21,265 nt of DNA. It comes from an uncultured Clostridia bacterium. Lineage in GTDB: Bacteria > Bacillota > Clostridia > Oscillospirales > Acutalibacteraceae. Position 1 is the stretch's first letter; the number at the start of each line of letters is the position of its first letter. Shown here in pieces: positions 1 to 6,994 of this stretch. The notes below the pieces were generated by a model that saw nothing but the letters and a program-made list of their open reading frames with translations, made no database searches and was not told the DNA's origin. The stretch is from NCBI GenBank assembly GCA_945971755.1, contig CAMFPJ010000007.1:1-21265 (forward strand), read 5' to 3'. The position numbers and the translations under genes were made by a program.

Positions 1-568
1 TAATCGTTTCCGTTTCGGAATATAGATTGTTATAAAGTATTCTTTCAAGTGCCGCGAGGCTTATGTATGCGTTTTCGGAATTAACCAGCGGTTCAAGTAG
101 TTTTCCGTAATGCGTTGGTAAAAGCATATTCACAAATTCTTCAAATGACGTGGCTTTTTGAAGCTCCTCACCCGAAATGCACTGTTCGCTTTTGTAAACC
201 GAGGGTCTTTCAAATAAATTGGTAATAATCGATGTGTCAAGATGCCTTGCACAGTAAATTATTGTTTCAATTTCATCTTTCATTATAAAGTAACGGTAGG
301 TTTTGTCACCGATTAACTTTTGAAATCTGCAAATTGAGGCTTCTCTGTCAAGTGAGATTTTTCGTAGGACACTCTCAAAGCGAGAGCGTGAAAGTTTAAC
401 CGACGGTAAAGAACCTATAACATCTGAATAAGCCGTTTCGTTGTGAAGATAATTAAATAGTTCCTCTTCCGTGTGAAAACTCATCATGTTTTCATAATCT
501 GAGTCTGTAAGAGTTTTGGCGAAAAGCGCATGAACCTTAGCACTTACCGCGTTTTCGGTGTAATTCAC
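1..568 (-). CDS. V-type ATP synthase subunit C, 3'-truncated by the window edge
   Basis: The reading frame is open from a GTG start at 568 down to the left edge, giving about 189 residues with no stop. The N-terminus (VNYTENAVSAKVHALFAKTL), followed by an LxxxxxEELFNYLHNETAYS stretch, resembles the AC39/subunit C family of V/A-type ATPases, helical proteins that link the membrane rotor to the central stalk. An AAGGAG ribosome binding site lies about 7 nt before the GTG. The upstream gene (601-909) is a small charged coiled-coil protein, as expected at the start of a clostridial V-ATPase operon, which supports the call. The frame ends only because the window does; nothing suggests a broken gene. 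The family assignment is from sequence character and context, without an alignment. Confidence 0.75.
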   Translation of the reverse strand, partial: MNYTENAVSAKVHALFAKTLTDSDYENMMSFHTEEELFNYLHNETAYSDVIGSLPSVKLSRSRFESVLRKISLDREASICRFQKLIGDKTYRYFIMKDEIETIIYCARHLDTSIITNLFERPSVYKSEQCISGEELQKATSFEEFVNMLLPTHYGKLLEPLVNSENAYISLAALERILYNNLYSETETI

Positions 569-600
569 GTTCTCACTCCTTTCAAACCAATTTGCAGTGC

Positions 601-909
601 TTATTCAATAACTTTTTTGAATATTTTTTCTGCTAAAATCTCTTGCTTTTCTTCAAAAGAAGCGCGCAAGTTTGTCTCAGCGTCTGCGTAAAAGTTGTTA
701 ATTCTGTCAATTTCTTTTTTGAGTTTAATTTCGGCGGTTTCAGTTGCTTTTGCGATGTTCTTTTTGCTTTGAGTAAACAACTCTTCGTCAATAGCGTTTT
801 TCGTTTCGGAAATTTCAGCATCAAGAAATATGAGTCTTTGCTTCTTTTCCTGTACTTTTGTACGTGAAATTTTATCAGTTTCAATAATACGCTTCAATGT
901 GTTATCCAT
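601..909 (-). CDS. V-type ATPase small coiled-coil (peripheral stalk, G/H-like) subunit
   Basis: A 102-residue, lysine- and glutamate-rich protein that is almost wholly predicted helix (from MDNTLKRIIETDK to AEKIFKKVIE), with no membrane segment. This is the character of the G/H-type peripheral stalk subunits that pair with subunit E in V/A-type ATPases. The frame is also open from an ATG at 930, but the ribosome binding site AAAGGAG lies inside that longer version, so the ATG at 909 (11 nt downstream of the site) is the better start. The gene is first in the operon, 32 bp before subunit C, behind a good sigma-A promoter. Coiled-coil proteins are easily confused, so the exact subunit letter is inference from position. 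Confidence 0.6.
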   Translation of the reverse strand: MDNTLKRIIETDKISRTKVQEKKQRLIFLDAEISETKNAIDEELFTQSKKNIAKATETAEIKLKKEIDRINNFYADAETNLRASFEEKQEILAEKIFKKVIE

Positions 910-941
910 ACCGAAAATCACTCCTTTCATATCAATTTAAT

Positions 942-970
942 ATTATACTCCCTCTGTCAAGTGTTTTCAA
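942..970 (-). promoter_or_regulatory. Sigma-A promoter of the V-ATPase operon
   Basis: On the minus strand TTGAAA (970-965) is followed by a 17-nt spacer and a perfect TATAAT (947-942). Transcription would start near 935, leaving a short leader before the AAAGGAG site of the first gene. A TTGACA at 960-955 lies only 7 nt from the same -10 and cannot be its -35. Confidence 0.7.
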
Positions 971-1003
971 TGAATTTTAAGCGAATAAGCAAACATTTTT
1001 CTA

Positions 1004-1032
1004 TTGTATTAGCGGATAGGTTGTGATATACT
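1004..1032 (+). promoter_or_regulatory. Sigma-A promoter of the alpha-glucosidase/transporter operon
   Basis: TTGTAT (1004-1009), a 17-nt spacer and TATACT (1027-1032), the latter preceded by TGA, which makes an extended -10. The predicted start is near 1039, giving a leader of about 30 nt. The element is back to back with the V-ATPase promoter, with 33 bp between the two -35 boxes. No operator repeat was recognised there. Confidence 0.55.
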
Positions 1033-1068
1033 GAAATTATATAAATAATTTAATGTGGGGTGCAAAAA

Positions 1069-2742
1069 ATGGATAATTCTTGGTACAAAGATTTGGTGGT
1101 TTATCAAATTTGGTGTAGAAGTTTTAAGGACGGTAACGGTGACGGTATAGGTGACCTTTACGGCGTTCTTGAAAAGCTTGACTACATAAAATCTCTCGGA
1201 GCAACGGCAATTTGGTTTTCACCGATTTATCCGTCACCTAATGCGGACTACGGTTATGATATTTCCGATTACAAGGATATTAACCCCGAATACGGCGACT
1301 TAGATCTTTTCAAAAAAGTTCTGGACGGTGCTCATGAGCGCGGAATGAAGGTAATTATGGACCTTGTTGTTAACCATACTTCAGATGAGCACGAGTGGTT
1401 TCAAGAGAGCTTGAAGAGTAAGGATAACCCTTATCACGATTACTATTTCTGGCGTGACGGTAAGGGTAAGGACGGCAAGAAACCGCCCAACAACTGGCTG
1501 TCAACATTTGAGGGCGGAGCTTGGGAATATAACGAAAAACTCGGTCAGTATTACCTCCATGTTTTTGCAAAAAAACAGCCTGACCTTAATATGGATAATC
1601 CAAAGGTTCGTGAAGAAGTTAAGAATATTATGAGATTCTGGCTCGATATGGGTGTTGACGGTTTCCGTGAGGACGTAATTACTTTTATTTCCAAACAAGA
1701 GGGGCTTCCTAACGGTATTCCGCTTCCCATTGCAACAGGCGTTGAGCATTACAAAAAAGGACCTCACATTCATGAGTACCTTAAAGAATTCCGCCATGAT
1801 GTTATTGACAAGTATGACTGCTTTGTTGTGGGTGAGTCGCCTATGTCAAATTCTGAGGACTGCCTTGAGTTCACTTCCGGTGATGATCACGAGCTTGATA
1901 TGATGATCGGTTTTGACCACATGCAGGCGGATTGCTTTATGACGGATACTATCGCAACTCCGTTTAGCCTTAAAAAATTAAAGAAGGCATTTACTCATTG
2001 GCAAGACAACCTTGCGGGCAAGGCCTGGAATTGCCTTTACATTGAAAATCATGACCACCCGAGAATTGTCAGCCGTTACGGCAGTGAAAAATACCATGAC
2101 GAAAGCGCAAAAATGCTTGCAACAATGTGCTACATGCAGTCGGGTACGCCCTTTATTTATCAGGGTCAGGAAATCGGCATGACTAATATTAAGCTTGACA
2201 GTATTGATAAGTTTAAGGATGTTGTGACATTTAACAATCAGAAGATATTCAAGAAACTTGGCTTTTCGGATAAGACATATCTTAAAATTGCAAACAAAAC
2301 AACACGTGAAAATGCACGTACTCCCGTTCAGTGGGACAATAGCGAATACGCAGGTTTCTCAACAGCTGAGCCTTGGTTTTGCGTTAACCCGAATTACACT
2401 GAAATAAATGTTGCCCAGCAAGAAAATGACCCTGATTCGGTTTTGAATTATTACAGGGCTTTGTTCAAATTCCGTCAAAGTCATAAGGTTGCAGTTTACG
2501 GAGACTACAAAGAGCACATGAAGAACAGTAAAGAACTTTATGTTTACGAGAGAAATCTTGACGGCGAAAGGCTTTTAGTTGTAAGTTCATTTACGGAAAA
2601 GAACGTAAGCTTTACCGCTCCCGAAGGCTTTGACTTAACGAAGGGCGAGCTTGTGCTTAAAAACTACAAAATCGCACCGACAAGAGACAACGGCTTCGTC
2701 ACAAGACCTTATGAAACAAGAGTTTATTATTTTAAGGACTAA
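1069..2742 (+). CDS. GH13 alpha-glucosidase (oligo-1,6-glucosidase type)
   Basis: A 557-residue cytoplasmic glycoside hydrolase of family 13 that should release glucose from the non-reducing end of short alpha-glucosides. The N-terminus (WYKDLVVYQIWCRSFKDGNG) and the conserved blocks are clear: DLVVNH at about 98-103, GFREDV with the nucleophile Asp202, the general acid Glu256 in VVGES, and the transition-state Asp329 in ENHDHP. The residue after the nucleophile is Val203, which in this subfamily is associated with alpha-1,6 linkages, whereas Thr is associated with alpha-1,4. The late block RTPVQWDNSEYAGFS is also typical. Length matches the family (about 550-560). A GTG at 1060 is in frame but overlaps the GGGGTG ribosome binding site, so the ATG at 1069 is preferred. 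A sugar transporter follows 3 nt later, so the pair probably imports and cleaves one substrate. There is no signal peptide. Trehalose-6-phosphate hydrolase is a related alternative, but no PTS gene is nearby. Confidence 0.9.
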   Translation: MDNSWYKDLVVYQIWCRSFKDGNGDGIGDLYGVLEKLDYIKSLGATAIWFSPIYPSPNADYGYDISDYKDINPEYGDLDLFKKVLDGAHERGMKVIMDLVVNHTSDEHEWFQESLKSKDNPYHDYYFWRDGKGKDGKKPPNNWLSTFEGGAWEYNEKLGQYYLHVFAKKQPDLNMDNPKVREEVKNIMRFWLDMGVDGFREDVITFISKQEGLPNGIPLPIATGVEHYKKGPHIHEYLKEFRHDVIDKYDCFVVGESPMSNSEDCLEFTSGDDHELDMMIGFDHMQADCFMTDTIATPFSLKKLKKAFTHWQDNLAGKAWNCLYIENHDHPRIVSRYGSEKYHDESAKMLATMCYMQSGTPFIYQGQEIGMTNIKLDSIDKFKDVVTFNNQKIFKKLGFSDKTYLKIANKTTRENARTPVQWDNSEYAGFSTAEPWFCVNPNYTEINVAQQENDPDSVLNYYRALFKFRQSHKVAVYGDYKEHMKNSKELYVYERNLDGERLLVVSSFTEKNVSFTAPEGFDLTKGELVLKNYKIAPTRDNGFVTRPYETRVYYFKD

Positions 2743-2745
2743 TTT

Positions 2746-4119
2746 ATGGAAAAGAAAAAGAAATTGAGCAGAGTTCAATGGTTTAATTTAATACTTTTCG
2801 GTCTAATGGGGCAGATTGCCTGGGCAGTTGAGAATATGTATTTTAATACATTTCTTTACAACTCCGTTTACAGCGGAGCAAGCCAAAATGCAATAAACGG
2901 CTCCATTGACGTTATGGACGCAATCAGCCGAATGGTTGCATTCAGCGCCGCCGCGGCTGTTATAACAACCTTTATTATGGGTATTTTAAGCGACAGGGTT
3001 AACCGCAGAAAATGGTTTATTTCAATAGGATATATTTTATGGGGTGTAGTTACGGCGGCTTTCGGCTTTATTACAAGGGATAATATCGCTTTGATTTTCC
3101 ACCTTTCCGATGAGGTGAAAATTCTTACAGCCACGGTTATTACAGTAATTGTAATGGACTGTGTGATGACCTTTATGGGCTCAACCAGTAACGACTCCGC
3201 ATTTAATGCATGGGTTACTGACATTACTGATAAAACAAACCGTGCCACAACCGAAAGCGTGTTGACTCTTTTGCCGATTTTTGCAATGGTGCTTGTAATG
3301 GCACTTGGCGGACTTGTCGGCTCAATCGGTTACCCTGCGTTTTTCATCGGACTCGGTTCGGTGGTTGCAGTTTGCGGTGCAATCGGCATTTTCACAGTTA
3401 AGGACAGCCGAGAAGAAAAAGAACTTAATGAAAAACAGAGCTTCTTCAAGGAATTTATTTATGGCTTTAGACCGTCTGTTATTAAAAAACACAGCGACCT
3501 TTATTTGTCACTTGTGGCTCTTGCAATTTTCAATATTGCGTTCCAAGTTTTTTTCCCGTACATATTTATTTATTTGCAACACTCGATGAATTTTACAATT
3601 GACAAACTCCTTGCAGGAATAACGCCAAAGGCAATAATTATTGCTCTTGTTTGTGTTGTTGCAGTAGTTGCAGGCATAATTTCACTTGGCAAACTGATGG
3701 ATAAATTCGGCAAGGATAAATTTATTTACATATCGGTTTTACTGTTTATTGCAGGACTTGTAATTACAGGCATTAACGATAAAAGTCTCGGGGGATTTGG
3801 AATCGGAATGCTTATAACAATGGCAGGTTATGGCTGCCTTATGATTTTGCTGGGCGCCACTGTAAGAGATTACACCCCTGTTGACAAAACGGGTATGTTT
3901 CAGGGAATAAGAATGATTTTCACTGTTCTTCTTCCAATGCTAATCGGTCCCGTAATCGGTAAAGAAATTTGCGAAATTTCTGCATTTACTTACACTAATG
4001 AATATGGTGTAACACAGTCAGCCCCCGGCTCTGTAATGTTTTTTGCCGCTGCGGCAGTCGGAATTCTGATAATAATTCCAGTAATAGCTCTTAAAAGGAA
4101 AAAACTTACCAAATCTTAA
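2746..4119 (+). CDS. MFS sugar transporter
   Basis: A 457-residue integral membrane protein with about twelve hydrophobic segments and a short lysine-rich N-terminus (MEKKKKLSRVQW). The motif GILSDRVNRRKW between the second and third segments matches the MFS loop 2-3 signature (GxLxDRxGRR/K), and MGQIAWAVENMYFNTFLYN in the first helix resembles sugar:cation symporters of the major facilitator superfamily. It begins 3 nt after the glucosidase stop, and its ribosome binding site AAGGA lies in the last codons of that gene, so the two are translationally linked. The likely cargo is a short unphosphorylated alpha-glucoside such as isomaltose or maltose, inferred from the partner enzyme only. A terminator follows at 4311. 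Confidence 0.85.
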   Translation: MEKKKKLSRVQWFNLILFGLMGQIAWAVENMYFNTFLYNSVYSGASQNAINGSIDVMDAISRMVAFSAAAAVITTFIMGILSDRVNRRKWFISIGYILWGVVTAAFGFITRDNIALIFHLSDEVKILTATVITVIVMDCVMTFMGSTSNDSAFNAWVTDITDKTNRATTESVLTLLPIFAMVLVMALGGLVGSIGYPAFFIGLGSVVAVCGAIGIFTVKDSREEKELNEKQSFFKEFIYGFRPSVIKKHSDLYLSLVALAIFNIAFQVFFPYIFIYLQHSMNFTIDKLLAGITPKAIIIALVCVVAVVAGIISLGKLMDKFGKDKFIYISVLLFIAGLVITGINDKSLGGFGIGMLITMAGYGCLMILLGATVRDYTPVDKTGMFQGIRMIFTVLLPMLIGPVIGKEICEISAFTYTNEYGVTQSAPGSVMFFAAAAVGILIIIPVIALKRKKLTKS

Positions 4120-4151
4120 TATTTAGTATCACTTAATATTTGTGTGTCACA

Positions 4152-4277
4152 ATGTGGACAACAAATTTACAAGTGGTGAAAGATGTGGATGTTAAGAAAC
4201 CCGAAATAAAATACCATAATGTGTTCATTCTTTTTATTATTGGTTGTGTTCTCGGGGTGCTGTTGAATGGAAGATGA
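4152..4277 (+). other. Possible 41-codon small membrane protein or gene remnant
   Basis: An ATG at 4152 opens 41 codons ending in TGA. The translation carries one hydrophobic segment (HNVFILFIIGCVLGVLL) after a charged N-terminus (VVKDVDVKKPEIKY). There is no ribosome binding site before the ATG; a GTG at codon 12 has a weak GGTGA in front of it. The sequence 'IGCVLGVLL' recalls the first helix of the 'putative ABC transporter permease' (CmpB-like) family, so this may be the decayed start of such a gene. It lies between the transporter stop and the terminator, so it would be co-transcribed. It could also be non-coding. Confidence 0.25.
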
Positions 4278-4310
4278 ACGAGACTGAAAAATAATATAAA
4301 TACAATGAGA

Positions 4311-4341
4311 GCCACTTCAATTTGAAGTGGCTTTTCCTTTT
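4311..4341 (+). terminator. Rho-independent terminator of the glucosidase/transporter operon
   Basis: An 8-bp stem GCCACTTC/GAAGTGGC (4311-4318 and 4324-4331) with loop AATTT is followed by TTTTCCTTTT. On the other strand no T-run follows the hairpin, so it probably does not end dusB. Confidence 0.75.
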
Positions 4342-4343
4342 GC

Positions 4344-5309
4344 TTATTGATTTTCAACGCATATTCTGAATGCAATTTTTTTTAGTTCATCGAGTGAAGA
4401 AACCATGCCAAGTTCTTTTCGGTATTTTGCCGCACCGCGAAGACCCTTTGTGTACCAAGCGCCGTGCTTTCGCGCTTCACGAATACCAACACTTTCGCCT
4501 TTATACTCGCAAATTGTTTCAACGTGCTTAATCATAACTCGCATTCGCTCACTTACCGGTGGCTCGGGGATAATTCTTCCGTGTTCTAAATATGCGTTAA
4601 TATGTGAGAATACCCACGGTGCACCGAGAGCTCCTCTGCCAATCATAATAAGGTCGCAGTTTGTGTTTTCAAGCATTAGTGCTGCAGACTGCCCGTCTGT
4701 AATGTCACCGTTTCCTATAACGGGAACAGAAACATTCTTTTTAACTTCGGCAATAATATTTACGTTAACGGGTGGGGCATACATCTGCTTTCTTGTTCTG
4801 CCATGAACGGTAATTGCCGAGGCACCTGCGTTTTCTGCTCGTTTTGCCATTTCAACTGCGTTAACTGATGTTTCGTCCCAACCGCTGCGAATTTTAACGG
4901 TAACGGGAACAGGTGACTCTTTAACAACTGCACGAATAATACTTTCAGCAAGCTGTGGATTTCTCATAAGTGATGCACCACCGCCGTTTCCTGCAATTTT
5001 CGGTGCAGGGCAACCCATATTTATATCAATAATTTCGGGGCTGAATTCCATAACGGTATGAACACACTCTGCCATAGTTATCGGGTCGCTGCCGAAAATC
5101 TGCACAGCGGCAGGGCGTTCTTTTTCTGACAAAAATGACAGTGTTTTTGATTTTCTGTCACCCATTTCAATGCCCTTTGCGCTGACCATTTCGCTTACAA
5201 CGTAAGACGCTCCGTAAGAAACGCAAAGTTCACGAAATGCTCGGTCGGCAACGCCTGCCATAGGTGCTAAAACTGCTTTTCCGTTTATTTCAACATTACC
5301 TATTTTCAA
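4344..5309 (-). CDS. dusB: tRNA-dihydrouridine synthase, DusB family
   Basis: A 321-residue FMN-dependent enzyme that reduces uridine to dihydrouridine in the D-loop of tRNA. The TIM-barrel signatures are all present: APMAGVADRAFR at 15-26, the catalytic Cys100 in INMGCPAPKI, VKIRSGW around Lys139, HGRTR at 169-173, and the flavin phosphate-binding segments GNGDI (199-203) and GRGALGAPW (224-232). GNGGGASLM after the Cys loop fits the bacterial DusB (nifR3) group. The start is TTG at 5309, supported by a GAGGT ribosome binding site 7 nt upstream; no ATG fits the conserved N-terminus. It is a single-gene unit with its own promoter, divergent from sipL. In many Firmicutes it neighbours ftsH or lysS, which are not seen here. 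Confidence 0.95.
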   Translation of the reverse strand: MKIGNVEINGKAVLAPMAGVADRAFRELCVSYGASYVVSEMVSAKGIEMGDRKSKTLSFLSEKERPAAVQIFGSDPITMAECVHTVMEFSPEIIDINMGCPAPKIAGNGGGASLMRNPQLAESIIRAVVKESPVPVTVKIRSGWDETSVNAVEMAKRAENAGASAITVHGRTRKQMYAPPVNVNIIAEVKKNVSVPVIGNGDITDGQSAALMLENTNCDLIMIGRGALGAPWVFSHINAYLEHGRIIPEPPVSERMRVMIKHVETICEYKGESVGIREARKHGAWYTKGLRGAAKYRKELGMVSSLDELKKIAFRICVENQ

Positions 5310-5339
5310 AAAATGTACCTCACAAAATTTAATAAGACG

Positions 5340-5368
5340 ATTTTAGCACAATCGGGGCAACTTCTCAA
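5340..5368 (-). promoter_or_regulatory. Sigma-A promoter of dusB
   Basis: TTGAGA (5368-5363), a 17-nt spacer and TAAAAT (5345-5340), preceded by TGC as an extended -10. Transcription would start near 5333, about 24 nt before the TTG codon. Confidence 0.65.
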
Positions 5369-5377
5369 GTAAGTTTA

Positions 5378-5406
5378 GCATAATCTTTTCTCTTTCTTCA
5401 TATAGT
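5378..5406 (+). promoter_or_regulatory. Candidate sigma-E promoter of sipL-spoIVA
   Basis: GCATAAT (5378-5384), 14 nt, then CATATAGT (5399-5406). The Bacillus subtilis mother-cell sigma-E consensus is about KMATATT-N14-CATACAMT, so the -35 has one mismatch and the -10 one or two. The spacing is right. No convincing sigma-A promoter was found for this operon. Sigma-E control is what is known for sipL and spoIVA in other spore-formers. Confidence 0.5.
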
Positions 5407-5462
5407 TTTTTGAAACTGAAAAAGCACATAAAGCGGTGCTTGCCTAAAAAGGAGAGATAATA

Positions 5463-6983
5463 ATGGACTTTACCGTAAAAAAAGACAGTATTTCGGTTGC
5501 CGGCTTACGTGTTGTTTCTTCTGCGGAACACACTGTCCACTTTGACGTAACGCTTCCGGAATATATGCCGGACGTGGTAAGGGTACTCAGGTGCTGCCTT
5601 ATCCCCGGCGTTGCATCACATGGGGTCAGCGGCGACAGAATAACCGTAGAGTGCGACTGCACCGTACGTGTCATTTATGTTTGCGAGCAGGGAAAAATTC
5701 ACTGTTTTGAACAGGCCGAGCATTTCGGAAAACAGCTTGAGCTTCGTGAAGAAATACACGACGGAATTACAGTGAATGCTAAAACCGAATTTGTTAATTA
5801 CCGTGTAGGCAGTAACAGAAAGGTTGAAATTCACGGAGCGGTGTCGCTTGCCGCCGTTTGCATTGAAAAAGCAAAAAAAGAAATCGTGTGCAGTGCACAG
5901 GGCGACGGAATGACAGTAAGAGAGCAAAAAATAAACGCTTGCACACTTCAAAGCTACGGCAGAAAAATGTTCAGCGTATCAGAGATATGTGAAATCAACT
6001 CCAACCAGAGCATTAAGTCAGTAATTTCCGTAAGCCATTCCGTCAGAACGGATGAGGTTAAAGCAATTCACGGAAAAGTGTTTATTCGCGGGGAGCTTTG
6101 CGTAAGAAGTACCTGTTTAACGGAAGACTGTGAAATTCTCTGCTTTGAAAATGCAATAGGAATAAATCAAATTATTGATGTTCCCGATATTACCGAGGAA
6201 TGTATTACTCAAACCGATACCGAGGTTTACTCAATCACCGTAAGACCACGCTCGGACCATCCGGGCGACAGGGGACTTTTGGAAATCGAAGCGGATTTGT
6301 GCACCTTTGTTCAAGCCTACAACAGTGCGGAAATCACGGTTATCCTTGATGCTTTTTCAACTAAATATGATACTGACATTTCATATCATACAGTAACGGT
6401 TAATACTTCCTGCGAGAAAATATATGAAACGTTTCTTTGCAGAGAGAGCGTTGATATTTCAACCGTCGGAATTCGCAGAATTCTTTCTTTCTCATGCGGC
6501 GATGCGGCTTCAACCGTAAGTGTTTCGGACGGTTCCGTAACCGTAAGCGGTACTGTGACTGCGGATATTGTCTTTGAGGACACAAACAGTGAAATATATT
6601 ACGTTACAAGGCAAATTCCGTTTGAACACAAGCACCCCGCGGTTTATGAAAGCATTGTATCAAACAATATCAGCGTCAGTGTTTCTGCATATAATTTTGT
6701 AACAGGCTCAGGAGGAGTTGTTGACACACGAATTGAACTTTGTCTTTCAGGACTTGTTTTCTGCGGAGAAGAAACTAAAGCCGTTACGGAAATCACTCTT
6801 GACAAATCAAAATGCAAGTCGGTAAAAACTGCATCTTTGACGGTTTATTTCGCTGATGAAAACGAGAGTGTTTGGGACATTGCGCGCCGTTACAACACAA
6901 CAGTTGAGGCAATTCTTCGTGAAAACAGAATTCAAGACGAAAAAATACCACACTGCTGCAAGCTGCTTATACCGAAAATATAG
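5463..6983 (+). CDS. sipL: SipL, SpoIVA-interacting spore coat morphogenesis protein (SPOCS + LysM)
   Basis: A 506-residue beta-rich protein with no signal peptide. Three similar blocks are visible, at about 30-135, 175-285 and 330-430, each carrying a run of alternating hydrophobic residues ending in an IxCFE-like turn (YVCEQGKIHCFEQ, TEDCEILCFEN, FEDTNSEIYYV). This is the character of SPOCS/DUF3794 domains. Residues about 459-504 form a LysM domain (LTVYFADENESVWDIARRYN, then CKLLIPKI). SPOCS plus a C-terminal LysM is the architecture of C. difficile SipL, which binds SpoIVA through the LysM and is needed to attach the coat to the forespore. The next gene here is spoIVA, 11 bp away, which makes the assignment much firmer. 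A GGAG site lies 8 nt before the ATG. SafA/SpoVID are the functional counterparts in Bacillus, but they have other layouts. Confidence 0.87.
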   Translation: MDFTVKKDSISVAGLRVVSSAEHTVHFDVTLPEYMPDVVRVLRCCLIPGVASHGVSGDRITVECDCTVRVIYVCEQGKIHCFEQAEHFGKQLELREEIHDGITVNAKTEFVNYRVGSNRKVEIHGAVSLAAVCIEKAKKEIVCSAQGDGMTVREQKINACTLQSYGRKMFSVSEICEINSNQSIKSVISVSHSVRTDEVKAIHGKVFIRGELCVRSTCLTEDCEILCFENAIGINQIIDVPDITEECITQTDTEVYSITVRPRSDHPGDRGLLEIEADLCTFVQAYNSAEITVILDAFSTKYDTDISYHTVTVNTSCEKIYETFLCRESVDISTVGIRRILSFSCGDAASTVSVSDGSVTVSGTVTADIVFEDTNSEIYYVTRQIPFEHKHPAVYESIVSNNISVSVSAYNFVTGSGGVVDTRIELCLSGLVFCGEETKAVTEITLDKSKCKSVKTASLTVYFADENESVWDIARRYNTTVEAILRENRIQDEKIPHCCKLLIPKI

Positions 6984-6994
6984 GAGGAAGCAAG

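Noticed and set aside
955..960. Consensus TTGACA on the minus strand before the V-ATPase operon
   Set aside because: It is only 7 nt from TATAAT; the TTGAAA at 970-965 has the correct 17-nt spacing.
5422..5441. Small inverted repeat AAGCAC/GTGCTT before sipL, considered as an operator or leader hairpin
   Set aside because: Only 6 bp with an 8-nt loop and no T-run; expected by chance in AT-rich leaders.
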